A stretch of DNA of 64,000 nt. Origin: Diplonema japonicum. Taxonomy: Eukaryota; Euglenozoa; Diplonemea; Diplonemida; Diplonemidae. How positions within the stretch are numbered: position 1 is the first letter of the stretch; each line of letters begins with the position of its first letter. The stretch lies in contig OZ025679.1 in the NCBI GenBank assembly GCA_964019335.1, positions 310,001 to 374,000 on the forward strand, given 5' to 3'. Positions 51,991 through 62,507 of this stretch are shown here, piece by piece. The notes below the pieces were generated by a model. That model made no database searches. It was given only the letters and a program-made list of their open reading frames with translations, and was not told the origin of the DNA. A program made the translations under genes and the position numbers.

Positions 51991-52891
51991 TTTTTTCTTT
52001 TTTTTTTTGCTCAAATGCAACGCGTGGTTTAAAAAAAAAAAAGAAAAATGATAATAAAACTTGTGTTCTCTTTTTTAACTCTTTTGTTTTAACAATATTT
52101 ATTGTCGGGGCTAAAAAAGAAACAAAAAAGAAAACGCCGAACTAGTTTTTCTTTTGCGCCCGTGAGGCAAAAGAGATCAAAGAACCTACCATGACCAGAA
52201 AAGATATGATGCCTTTGGTTTCACAAGTTTTACCATATTATTTTCTTTTTTTTCCCATCTCCTTGTTGCACACACACGCATAGTGGAATAGAGAAGAAAA
52301 TCACGAGAGGCCGAAGGCCTCTCGTGAATTTCTTTTTGTTTTGTTTTGTTTTGTTTTTGTTTCAAGAGAGTGACATAAGGTTTTCCTTGGGCGTGAATAA
52401 GTTTAAAAAGAAAATAATGTAAAATCCACCGTATCCCCCACACTTTCACCATCGTTTCTTTTTTTTTTTTTGATCTTCCCGTTGATCTTTAGTTAAAGAA
52501 AAAGAAGGAAAAAAAAAAAGAAAACCATCAGTACCATTTTCCCCCCCTTCCCCTTCAAATGTGTTCCTTCTACACCCCCCCTTTTTTTTGTATGCTCCCT
52601 GTCTCCCCTCTTTTTTATTTCTTCAGTGGCACCCCACCTCATCCCCCCCTTAAATGTCTCTTTTTTTTTTTTTTTTTTTTTTTCTTTATAAATATTATGT
52701 TCATTTTCTTTTTTCTTTTTTTGGTCTCTTTCCTTCAATTCATTCTTTTTTTGAAGTTTTTTTTTTGATTTCCTCCTATGGTGCTGCTTAACTTGCCACA
52801 GGAAAGGGGGTAGAGAGGCAGGAAAGAGGGGAGGGCGGGGGGGGGGGGGGGGGGGGGGGTCCCCCTCTTGTCCCCTTCAGCGCCTCTTTGT
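51731..52891. other. Spacer with weak repeat trace and hairpin
   Basis: A/T runs to 52070; 52089-52160 shares AACAATATTTATTGT and CGCCGAACTAGTTTTT with 22737-22865. A 12-bp perfect hairpin lies at 52301-52327. The end is a G-run, then CCCCTTCAG, a likely splice acceptor 12 bases before the next ATG. Confidence 0.45.
52301..52327. other. Perfect 12-bp hairpin
   Basis: TCACGAGAGGCC and GGCCTCTCGTGA separated by GAA, followed closely by a T-rich stretch. It could be a transcript-processing or termination structure, or a foldback remnant. Confidence 0.6.
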
Positions 52892-54306
52892 ATGAACACG
52901 ACACTGGCAGCCCGAGGGGGACGGAGCCGAGTGAATGGATCGATGCACCACTCGTATAGCCAAATTAGTATATTTGGGGATCGACCACCATCGCCACCAC
53001 CAGCTGCTCAAGTACACCCGATGCCAGTTTCTATGCCTGTCCCGCAGCCACTGAAGGGACAGGCTCCTGAGGGGCAGCGGAACTGTCAGGAGTATCGGGG
53101 TGAGGCGGGCATGTTCGCAGGCCCAGAATCCGCTTATGGTCTGTTGGAGGAACCTCGGCAACAACAACAGCAACAACAACAACAGCAGCAGCAGCAACAA
53201 CAACAACAACAACAACAACAACAGTCAACCAGCCCTGTCCAACGGCCGCGGGACCCCGTCACCTTTAAGGAACAAGTCTGCGAAGTCCCTGAAGACCCCC
53301 AAAGCCCCATAGATATCAAGAAGCGCCCCCCTACTAAGGGCGACGCTGTCAGCAAGCGCGAACAGGAACGGAACCAGCGGCAAAAAGCAAAAGAAAAACG
53401 GGCTCGCGAAGCAGAGCGAGCCTCGCTACGCCTCAAAGAACAGCAGAGACAGAAAGAAGCCGACCGCTTGACAAAAGTAGCAAAGGCACGCGAGGAAGAA
53501 GCCCAACGAAAGGAGAGGGAAAAGGCAGAGAAAAAAGCAAAGCTGAAGACAGAACAAAGACGGAAGTCAGAAGTACAGCACGAAGAGAAAATGATAAAAG
53601 ATCTGATGGCGGACCTGGAGAGGGAGAAGCGGAAGGGGTCCCCTGTCGTCACACCGGGCAGCTCTCTACGAAGATCGAAGACCGCAGAAGGCGACAACGG
53701 CAAGCGTCTGCCTGGTAAGCTAGAACCTCTACAGTATGATGGTAAGTATGGCAGGCCACCGCTGACGGCCCCGGTTGATGTAGTCAACACGCTGGACACG
53801 CCTCCTCTCCACCCGCAGCCTCCTGAACCTGTATGGACGCCAGCACCGTTGTACGCTATTGAGAAGCAGGTCGTTACGTCTTCAGCAGAATTGTCGCAAC
53901 AGCAACGCAACCAGCTATGGGATTTCCTTTCGGAGAAGTGTCCAGAAGCACCCACCACCACAGCACCCCTCCAGGTCTACATTGAGAAACCCCTCTTGCA
54001 CTCCTCTGTAATGACAGGTGTTCTTGCTGGAACTCAGGTTGAGGCCCTCTGGGACTTCCTCTCACTATCCTGTCCTAGTGACGATCACTACACTGGCCAC
54101 GTCGAGGACCTCATACAAGACGAGGAAGATGAGGAACAACTTGTGGACTTCCATAAAACCAACAGCATTGTGAGCAAAGCTAGTTTGGACTCTACAAAAT
54201 CAAAGGCACGAGAGAGACTTTCGGTACTGATGCAGGCAGCTGCCATGAGCGCTGCGAAGGAACAAGAGGAACAAACAGAGCAAAAAGAAGAAGAAGAGGA
54301 AGAGGT

Positions 54307-54339
<33 letters not shown>

Positions 54340-54502
54340 AACCCCTGCCATGGAAGCGAACGAATTGTTACGGCGGTATAGTGAGCTGATGGGCCGCGCG
54401 AACAATGAGGTGTCCGAAAAAAGTGAAGATGATGATAGTGATGGTGAAAATGATGACCAGGAGGAGGAGGAAGAAGAAGAAGGAGAAGAAAGCGATACGT
54501 GA
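52892..54502 (+). CDS. PolyQ and acidic coiled-coil protein, 536 aa
   Basis: The ATG lies 12 bases after a pyrimidine-CAG acceptor-like site. Order of regions: a Pro-rich start, 22 consecutive Gln (CAA/CAG codons, 53159-53224), a strongly charged helix (about residues 150-260, rich in Arg, Glu, Lys and Gln), a Pro-rich part, two copies of a short motif (NQLWDFLSEKCP and EALWDFLSLSCP, about 40 residues apart), and a tail with Glu-rich runs. The paired LWDFLS motifs may be short linear binding sites. No enzyme domain or membrane segment. A cytoplasmic scaffold is plausible. Length variation in the Gln and Glu tracts is likely between alleles. Confidence 0.75.
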
Positions 54503-54855
54503 CCGGGGGTAAAAGAAAATGTAGTCTTTGAGAAAAGACTTCTGCATCTTTCCCTTTTGGTTTACGTGCATCAGTTCTACAAACGGAAACAACGAAAATA
54601 AAAAGAAAAAGGACTCCCCCCTATCCCGTCAGTCACTTGACACTTGTGTAGTGTAGAGGCCCCCTTCTATTCCCTTTTTTTCTTTTTTTGTTTTTTGTTT
54701 TTTTTCCCTCTCGGGTGACGAGGCGCAGAGAACTGGGACCATTGCAGGAAGCTGACGGCTAAGCTTTGTCGGCATAAAGAAAACGCGCGCTCAACATAGA
54801 AAACTGCCCACCCACGGTATTGGTCTCATTACTTTGACCGTTTTTTTTTTTTTTT
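54503..54855. other. Spacer
   Basis: Mixed sequence without long frames, ending in a T-run that borders the family-A element. Nothing recognised. Confidence 0.45.
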
Positions 54856-55602
54856 TATTTCACTCTTCAGAAATTACTTCACGCACTGGGGGGCCCATTA
54901 CTTCACGCTAAATCTCATTACTTCACGGTGAAATAATGGCCTGTTTTCCGTGAAGTAATAGGGGGTTTCCGTTAAATAATATGCCTCGGTAGGCCAATTT
55001 TTGCCTCGGTTCGGTTCCCAGTGGGGCTACTTTTTCCTCTCAATTTGCTATTTCCCCCCAGGTTCAGCTCAATTGGCCAACTTTTGCCTCGGCTCAGTTC
55101 CAAGTTGGACTACTTTTTCCTCCCAATTTGTCCACTTTTGGCTAGGCCTTGTTCCCAGTTTCTGTGGGTAACTCTTCTGTGGGTAAGGGTAACTTAGTCA
55201 GCTTACCCAAGCACCCCAAAAGACTTCAAAATACCGAAGCAGCAGAAAAAAAAGAGCCAGCGGCCGCGCCAGGTATGGGAAGGCTTGATTAGAGATGGTG
55301 ACAGTGGCAATGCCAGCGACAGCGGCAGCTCTTAGTCAACAAAAGGAGGAAAAACAACTTGTATTGTAACCTTTGTAACCCCTCTCTTGTTGTACCCCTT
55401 GTCACCCTGTTGTGCCCCTCGTGGTGAAGTAATTTCAGAGTGTCGTGAAATAAAACCACTTACCTACCGCCAAGTAATGACTTTACCGACCTCTCGGTTC
55501 CGCATTTTACCATCTCGGGCCCTGCGGGCCCTCGACGGTAAAATGCGGAACCTCGAGGTAACGGTAAAGTCATTACTTGTTGGCAGTAAATAGCTATTTT
55601 TT
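54856..55602 (-). mobile_element. Non-autonomous element, family A, full-length copy
   Basis: About 747 bp. In the inverted orientation it matches 60628-61320 with a single substitution by my reading (T versus C near 55050), plus one extra block of about 60 bp here. Ends: TTTATTTCACTCTTCAGAAA at the left and GGCAGTAAATAGCTATTTTT at the right. Inside, 54857-54889 and 55428-55457 are inverted (AAATTACTTCAC versus GTGAAGTAATTT). A second long hairpin lies at 55469-55583, with arms of about 50 bp around GGGCCC; the extra block is the inner part of this hairpin and is flanked by GAGGT direct repeats, as expected if the other copy lost it by slippage. No protein frame. Confidence 0.85.
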
Positions 55603-55891
55603 TATTCACACCCAAAAATGAATTTTTTTTTTTTATTTCGAGTTGACATAATTCAAAAGAATACATTGTGGATAAAAAAAGAAATACAAAAAAAAAAAAA
55701 GAATACCCCCCCCCCCATACCCCCCCCATTTTTTATTCTTCTTCCCCCCTCATACCACTTTGTCTTTCTTTTTTATCTTTTTTTATTTTAAAAGTTTCGT
55801 TGTTTGATCTCTCTCCCCCCTCCCCCTTTTTTTTTTATCCGCTTCTCACAAAAATTCAAGCAGAAGTGGGAAGGGAGGGAAAAAAGGGGAA

Positions 55892-56964
55892 ATGGGTAAA
55901 GATGAAAAGAAAAAGCAGATGTTAGACATGCTCAAAAAAGAAATTGAGGCGGTATCGGATCGGTGGAGGGTAACGGCGTACCTAAGCGGTGGATCATACG
56001 GTGAAGTTTGTGGGGCTATTGACACAGTGACGGGGCAGAAGGTGGCGATCAAGAGGGTGTACAAGGCGAAGGCGGCAGAAGGGGAAGTTGTCATTCTCGA
56101 CGACCCATTCCTCTCGAAAAGGGTGTACCGAGAGATAAAGCTCCTGTCCCACTTCAACCATGAGAATATACTGGGCTTGATTTCGGTAATGGTGGACCCC
56201 GAGCCACCAGAACCGCTCTCGAAGCTATTCATGGTTATGGAGTGCATGGACACCGATCTGTCTCAAATCATCCGCGACCCTACAGTCAATGTGACACCGG
56301 AGCACATCCAGTATTTTATGTTCCAGATTTTCCACGGGCTGAAATGTCTGCATGATGCGAAGGTGATACATAGGTGTTTTTTTTTTGGGGGGGGAAAAAA
56401 AAAGAGAAAAAAAAAAGAAAAAAAAACACAGAGATCTTCACCCTGGCAATATCCTTCTTAACACGGAAAACGACATAAAAATCTGTGATTTCAACCTTGC
56501 AAAGGCGGACACTGGAAGCAGCCAGGCATCGACGGACTACGTGACATATCGATGGTATCGTGCTCCTGAGCTTGTCATGCAATGGAAGAAGTACGACAGA
56601 AAAATTGATATTTGGTCCGCCGGCTGCATCATGGTGGAGTTGTTTAACAGAAAACCGCTCTTCCCAGGCACCACTTTTTACAACCAGCTGAACAAGATTA
56701 TCGAGATCCTTGGGACGCCCTCTGAGGCGGATGTGGAGCATATCGGGTCGGACTCTGCAAAGCAATACCTTTTCAGGGAGCTGACGGGCATCCCATCTGC
56801 AAAATGGGAGCGAATCGTGAAGACGAAGAACCGACATGCCATAGACTTGGTGAGCAAGCTGCTTGTCTTCAGCCCTGTGAAGAGGCTAAATGTTGAACAG
56901 GCACTTCGACATGATTTCTTCAAATACCCGAACTGCCTTTATGATGAGGAGGAAATGGTATTTG

Positions 56965-57002
<38 letters not shown>

Positions 57003-57367
57003 AGCAATCCATTCCCGCCGTGGAGCACTTCAGCTTCGATGAGGCGCTCAAGACGTCAGAGCAAATCAAGTCCTCTCTGTCAGGGTACATCACGCAGATT
57101 CAAAGGCGGTTCAAGCAGGAGGAAGACTACTGTCGCACTTCGCCGCCTTCTGTCCCGCTTGACCCAACACTGACAGGGTCCACTGTGAGCAGGGGCAAAC
57201 CACCGGTGTCGAATAATTCCATGTGTGGGGACGCCAACAAGTACCTTGCTCGGACAAATAGCGATTACATCATTGAAGAGATCAATCAAAGGATGTGCGA
57301 TGTATGGAGGAAAAAAAAAAGAAAAAAAAAAAAAAAAAACTAGGACGAGGCAGAAGCAGCCGAGTAA
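55892..57367 (+). CDS. MAP kinase (TDY activation loop), 4 exons
   Basis: Serine/threonine kinase of the MAPK/CMGC group. Exons 55892-56373, 56432-56957, 57005-57301 and 57344-57367; introns of 58, 47 and 42 nt; 442 aa. Landmarks: GGSYGEV glycine loop near 33-39, VAIKRV with Lys54, HRDLHPGN with catalytic Asp162 and Asn167, then CDFNLAK where the usual DFG Gly is Asn182, and STDYVTYRWYRAPE with Thr195 and Tyr197 as the dual-phosphorylation pair. His164 replaces the usual Lys of HRDLK. These substitutions recall MAP kinases of kinetoplastids, from memory. The first intron splits the catalytic loop between Arg161 and Asp162. The C-terminal ~110 residues are a helical and Pro-rich extension. Activity depends on whether Asn in DFN is tolerated. 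Confidence 0.93.
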
Positions 57368-57470
57368 GATTTTAATAGAAAACAGGGGGCAGGGAGGGGT
57401 GGGTGGGGGTGAGGGAGAGAAAGTGTAGGGATAGAGAGAGAGAGTGTTTTTTTTTTTTTTTTTTATTTTC

Positions 57471-58546
57471 ATATATGAGCTCGTCCGGAAAAAAATGTCA
57501 ACAAATGACCCTCCTATGCGGCGTAAAACCCCCGCTAAATTTCTAAGTAAAAAAGTAGTCCGACACCACTTTGTGTGCAGAAATGCAGTCTAAGCTTGAA
57601 CACCATATGGGTCAAAATGCTCGCCGTTTGTTTTATTTTTAAAACGCACGTGCAAAAACATGTTTTTTATTTTATTCTTTCTTTTATTTTTTTGAATGGT
57701 TTTTGGCAAACGATTCAATTTGGAAGTTGCAAATAACCCAGACTCCATTTTTTATTCTCGTTTTTCCGTGAAAAGCGACAGGAGGAATAGACGCAGATTG
57801 AAAATCTGTGAAACCTTTGGGGTCATTTTGGGTGGGCTGGACTCTAAATCACTATTAAAATGGGGTGGGTGAACTTACCCTTAAAGTGCCATTTTGGCCT
57901 ATTTAAGGCTAAAAATCCCTTTAAAACCCCTTAAAAAAGCAAAATTTTCACCTTTAAAGTATTATGAGTGCTAAAGGTGGTAAAATAAAAGGAAAACCCT
58001 CAGCAGATGGGTAGAGAATGAAAGTTTGACCCCAAAGATACCGATGTCAAAGCTCTGCATGAGCAGGCAAGTGTTAAGAATTGGTTTTTCTGAAAAAGGC
58101 CAAAATCCCTTTGGAACCCCTTGAAAAAGCCAAAAAATAGGGTGTAAAAAACCGGATTTTCGGGGGCTATGCGGCGCCATATATTTTTCGCTAAGTACTT
58201 TTAACAGTAACCCGACCCTGGGTTGTACCCAGGGTCACAAGTGCGCTTGAACACCAATTTTATGCACCCTAGATGCTGCATTTTAAGCAGAAAAATTGCA
58301 TTTTAAACATTTTCCGCCGGTTTTCTGACCTCTATTTTTCGCTTCCCGGAGGCAGCCGGTTGCAACGCCTGCCGCCCTCATGGCAAAACAAGCATCGCAA
58401 TTGAAAGAACGGCGTCATGTACACCATGTATGTCATCTTCCTATGGTTGCATGCTGCCTTTTTTTTGCGCAAATAATCAAAACAAGAAATTTTCGAAGGT
58501 GCCCAAAAAAGTGTTGACATTTTCGTCCGGACGAGCTCATATATTT
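57471..58546. mobile_element. 1.08-kb element with ~33-bp terminal inverted repeats, family C
   Basis: The left end ATATATGAGCTCGTCCGGA (57471-57503 in full) and the right end (58512-58546) are inverted copies apart from a few bases beside TCCGGA. The interior has no long open frame but repeats short motifs, such as AATCCCTTTAAAACCCCTT near 57917 and AATCCCTTTGGAACCCCTT near 58103. The flanks TTATTTTC and TTATTTCG could be an imperfect target-site duplication. A non-autonomous DNA transposon is the simplest reading; no transposase is encoded. Confidence 0.75.
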
Positions 58547-58577
58547 ATTTCGCGCATACAAAAGATTAGAAAATTGG

Positions 58578-58611
<34 letters not shown>

Positions 58612-59036
58612 TTCGAGGCACAACGAAGAGATGTGTGGTCATAGCACTTCCCCCCCTCCCCTCTTTATGTGATCCCTTCTCCGCCCCCTGAGCAACAAAG
58701 TTTTTTTTTTTTTTTAAAAAAAAGAAAACAACGAAAGTTTAAAAAAGAAAAGAAAGAAAGAAAAAAAAAAAACCTAGCTTCCCAAGGAAAGAAAGGAAAG
58801 AAAGAATTTTTTTTTACTCCATTGTACCACCTTATTCTCGTTTTCCGTCCCAAAATGACGCGACCTTCATTTTTTTTTTCTTCTCTCTTTTTTTTTCTCC
58901 TCCATCTTGCTTAGGGCAAGGGGAGGAGAAGAAAACCTTGGTCCCCTTCCCCCTGCCCTTACAACTCCATCTCGTTGAATCTGGCCTTTTTTTTTTTTTT
59001 TTCAGGATGGACCAAGTGGGGATCGCCTTTTTTTCG

Positions 59037-59068
<32 letters not shown>

Positions 59069-60421
59069 GTTGGCAACATATATTTTCTCCGGGACGTAGT
59101 TCGAACAACAGCTAGTTCCTCTTTGCAGAGAGGTCCCTTCGTCTGTCCAGAGCAGCTATGTGCATTTTTCTCCTTTTTCGTCGATTTTTTTTTTTTTTTT
59201 AGATGATAAAGTCATTTCTTTTTTTGTGGCATCCCCAAAAAAGGAAGGTCAAAGGGCAAAGGGCGACTAGGGAGCTCCCCCCCCCCCCCCCCCCCCCCCC
59301 CCCAAACCTCTGAGTGAAAATTCCTTTGCGATTTTATTCTCTCTTTACCAGAGGGTTTTTTTTTTATTTTTTGGGTAGGGCCGGAGCGGGCCCGAGACGA
59401 CGAGAAACCCTTGTCTACTACCAAATCAGCTCCACAGGTGACACTTCCACCGCTCTTTTTTTTTTTTTTTTTTTTTTTTTTCCATATTTTTCTTCAACCC
59501 ACACTCTTCCTCGTTCTGAAGACATTTAGAAGAAAAAAAAAAGAAAAAAAGGAGAAAGAAAGACAAGTGGAGTCAAAAAAAAAAAATCCTTTCTCTTTCT
59601 TTTTTTTTTTAATTGTGTTTTTTATTTTATTTTTTTATTGTTTTCTCCCTCTACTTTCCCGGGAATATCAGTGGCCCGTTTTTTTTTTCTTTTTTTTTTG
59701 TACCTACCCTCACGAAATAAAAAGGAAGAAAAGATAGGTCTCTCTCTTTTCTTTTTTTGTTTTTATTGTTAGAGAAGCAGGGAGGCACCGGGGTGGCGTG
59801 AAATTAAAATGAAAAGACACAAGCCTTATTGAGAGAAAAGATTTTTTTTTCCTGCTCCTTTTTGCGATTAGCCTTGGGAAGAAGAAAAGAAAGAAAGTAG
59901 AGGGGGCACGGAGAGGGGGGATGGTGCAAAAGTGATGCTCGCGTGTATAAGTTTTATTTTTATTTTTTATTATTTTTGAGTACCCCCCCCCCCCCCTTAC
60001 CGGCCTGCATTCTCTCCTTTCCCATTCCAGTCCCCTTCCCCCCCTCACCTTCTTTTTTTTTGATAAGCCCCTTTAACGAGGTTGCTGCAGCGTTATGCCA
60101 ATCAAACAATTGGAAAAGAAAAAAAAAAAGAAAAAAAAAGAAAAAAGCTAACCCCCCCTGAGCTGAGGCCCACCTCTTTTCTTTTTTTTTTTTATTATAT
60201 TCTTCATATTTTATTTTTTTTAGTTTATTTTTTTTGTACCAAACACCCCGGCATTGGTTTTCTTTTCTTTTTTTTTTCTTTCTTTGAAGGCCCTCATTCC
60301 CGAGGCGTTGCTACAATACAATTACACTGACTCTCCACCTGCTACACAGCCACGGTGCCCCTTCTTCGAGATGACGGATCCACTTTCCACCTAGCTTCTT
60401 CTGACAGATGACCTCACTCTC

Positions 60422-60454
<33 letters not shown>

Positions 60455-60536
60455 ACCCCAAGAAAAAATACTAAAAAATAAACAGGGGAGGGAGAGCAGA
60501 AAAAAAAAAAAAAAAGAAAAAAAAAAGGGAAAGAAA
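58547..60536. other. Long homopolymer-rich spacer
   Basis: A, T and C runs (A34 near 58578, T30 near 59037, C24 near 59277) with mixed islands at 58900-58985, 59070-59170, 59225-59265 and 59370-59450. The island near 59002 has an acceptor-like TTTTTTCAG followed by ATGGACCAAGTGGGGATCGC, but nothing can be joined into a gene. No RNA gene recognised. Confidence 0.45.
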
Positions 60537-61482
60537 ATGGCAGGAAAGGTTGTGGTGCCTCGTAACTTTAAGCTGATCGATGAGCTTGAGAAAGCAGAAA
60601 AAGATCCGACTTCAGCAGGTATGGAGCAAAAATAGCTATTTACTGCCAACAAGTAATGACTTTACCGTTACCTCGAGGTCGGTAAAGTCATTACTTGGCG
60701 GTAGGTAAGTGGTTTTATTTCACGACACTCTGAAATTACTTCACCACGAGGGGCACAACAGGGTGACAAGGGGTACAACAAGAGAGGGGTTACAAAGGTT
60801 ACAATACAAGTTGTTTTTCCTCCTTTTGTTGACTAAGAGCTGCCGCTGTCGCTGGCATTGCCACTGTCACCATCTCTAATCAAGCCTTCCCATACCTGGC
60901 GCGGCCGCTGGCTCTTTTTTTTCTGCTGCTTCGGTATTTTGAAGTCTTTTGGGGTGCTTGGGTAAGCTGACTAAGTTACCCTTACCCACAGAAGAGTTAC
61001 CCACAGAAACTGGGAACAAGGCCTAGCCAAAAGTGGACAAATTGGGAGGAAAAAGTAGTCCAACTTGGAACTGAGCCGAGGCAAAAGTTGGCCAATTGAG
61101 CTGAACCTGGGGGGAAATAGCGAATTGAGAGGAAAAAGTAGCCCCACTGGGAACCGAACCGAGGCAAAAATTGGCCTACCGAGGCATATTATTTAACGGA
61201 AACCCCCTATTACTTCACGGAAAACAGGCCATTATTTCACCGTGAAGTAATGAGATTTAGCGTGAAGTAATGGGCCCCCCAGTGCGTGAAGTAATTTCTG
61301 AAGAGTGAAATAAAAAAAATAAAAAAAAAAAGGTATCTCTCTTGGTCTTGAAGACTACAATGACATCTTTATGCATAATTGGAACGCCACCATCTTTGGG
61401 CCAATGGGCACGGCATTTGAGAACAGGATCTACAGTCTTAAGATTCACTGTGATAAGAATTACCCGAACAAGGTTTGCTTCC

Positions 61483-61513
<31 letters not shown>

Positions 61514-61754
61514 ACACATTTTACAGGCACCCATTATCTCTTTCATCACTAAGGTTAGCATGGACAGTGTAAATAGCAGGGGGCAAGTTGACATTGACAA
61601 AATTCCCGTTATGCAAAACTGGAAGTCTGACCTGAGCATGATGGATTGCCTCATGGGGATCAGACAGGTATGGATGAGAAGAAAAAAAAAATAAATACAG
61701 GAAATGGTTGGGAAGGAGCGTAAGACCCGCCAGCCGCCTGAAAGCAACTACTGA
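60537..61754 (+). CDS. Mms2/UEV1-type ubiquitin E2 variant, 4 exons
   Basis: Catalytically inert partner of Ubc13 for Lys63-linked ubiquitin chains in DNA-damage tolerance and signalling. Exons 60537-60618, 61333-61472, 61527-61667 and 61701-61754; introns of 714, 54 and 33 nt; 138 aa, the usual family length. Signature stretches: VVVPRNFKLIDELEKAEK, GLEDYNDIFMHNWNATIFGP, NRIYSLKIHC, YPNKAPIISFITKVSMDS, IPVMQNWKSD and a C-terminal RQPPESNY. No catalytic Cys follows the HPN-like position, as expected for a variant. The frame splits inside the codon for the Gly before ISLGLED and is restored only by removing the long first intron, which consists of a family-A mobile element except for about 9 bases at the start and 12 at the end. 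Confidence 0.94.
60628..61320 (+). mobile_element. Family-A element forming the first intron of the UEV gene
   Basis: About 693 bp lying in the 714-nt intron 60619-61332. Begins AAAAATAGCTATTTACTGCC, ends GAAGAGTGAAATAAAAAAAA, and the remaining A-run and AG complete the acceptor; the donor GTATGGAGC lies just before it. It is the inverse of 54856-55602 except for one base and a 60-bp internal deletion. The near-identity points to recent movement or conversion. Confidence 0.85.
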
Positions 61755-62507
61755 GAATAGTGGGGAAAAGAAAAAAAGGGGGGGAGAAGAAAGGAATGAA
61801 AAAAAAAAAGAAAAAATATCCGAGTGTTTTTTTTTTTTTTTTTAAAAGATATTAAGTGAGTGATTGGGTGAAACTTGCCCCCCATGACTTCAAAAAAAAT
61901 ATGCTTCCTAAACATGTTTTTTTTTTTGTTTTTTTTTTTTTTCCCCCTGCTTTCCCCTCCCTCCCATAGTGTGTGTTTTTTTTTTTTTTTTTTTTTTTTC
62001 CTCTTTTCTTCTTCTGTCTTACTCCCCCCCCCCCCCCCCACCTTGATGTTCTTTTTTTTTTGCAACTTCAAAACAAAAGTGCGCGCTGTTGCAAAACCCT
62101 GTGTTTGTATTTTCCCCTTTTTGATGAAGTTGGCAGGCATTATTCTTCCCCCCTTCCCACTTTTTTTTTTTTGAGTTACATAGTATCTTTAGTTGCCTTA
62201 GTTACAAGAGACAACTACGAAAAAAAAAAAAAAAAAAATGTTTGCGGATTTTTATATTATGACCAACAGCACCACATGACTTCGGGGTTTCCCCCCAGAA
62301 AAAAAAAAAAAAAAAAAAGAACATGCCCCAACCATTTGCTTGATTGCCCTTTTTTTTTTTGTGTGTTTTCTTCTTTTTTTTTTTTTTTTTTTGTATGACA
62401 GCACCCCTGGAGGAGTTATTCGCGCACACTGTGATCCAAAAAAATGACCCAATTCACAAATTCCAATAGGAAGTGTGCATGGGGAAGGGGGAGGTGGAAA
62501 AAAAAAT
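61755..62507. other. Homopolymer-rich spacer
   Basis: A, T and C runs with short mixed parts (62070-62150, 62180-62220, 62245-62300). No coding or RNA feature recognised. The last bases form the A9 leader of the next gene. Confidence 0.5.

Noticed and set aside
9841-62040. Homopolymer runs as individual repeat features
   Set aside because: They are a genome-wide property here and may be partly sequencing error; listing each adds nothing beyond the spacer notes.
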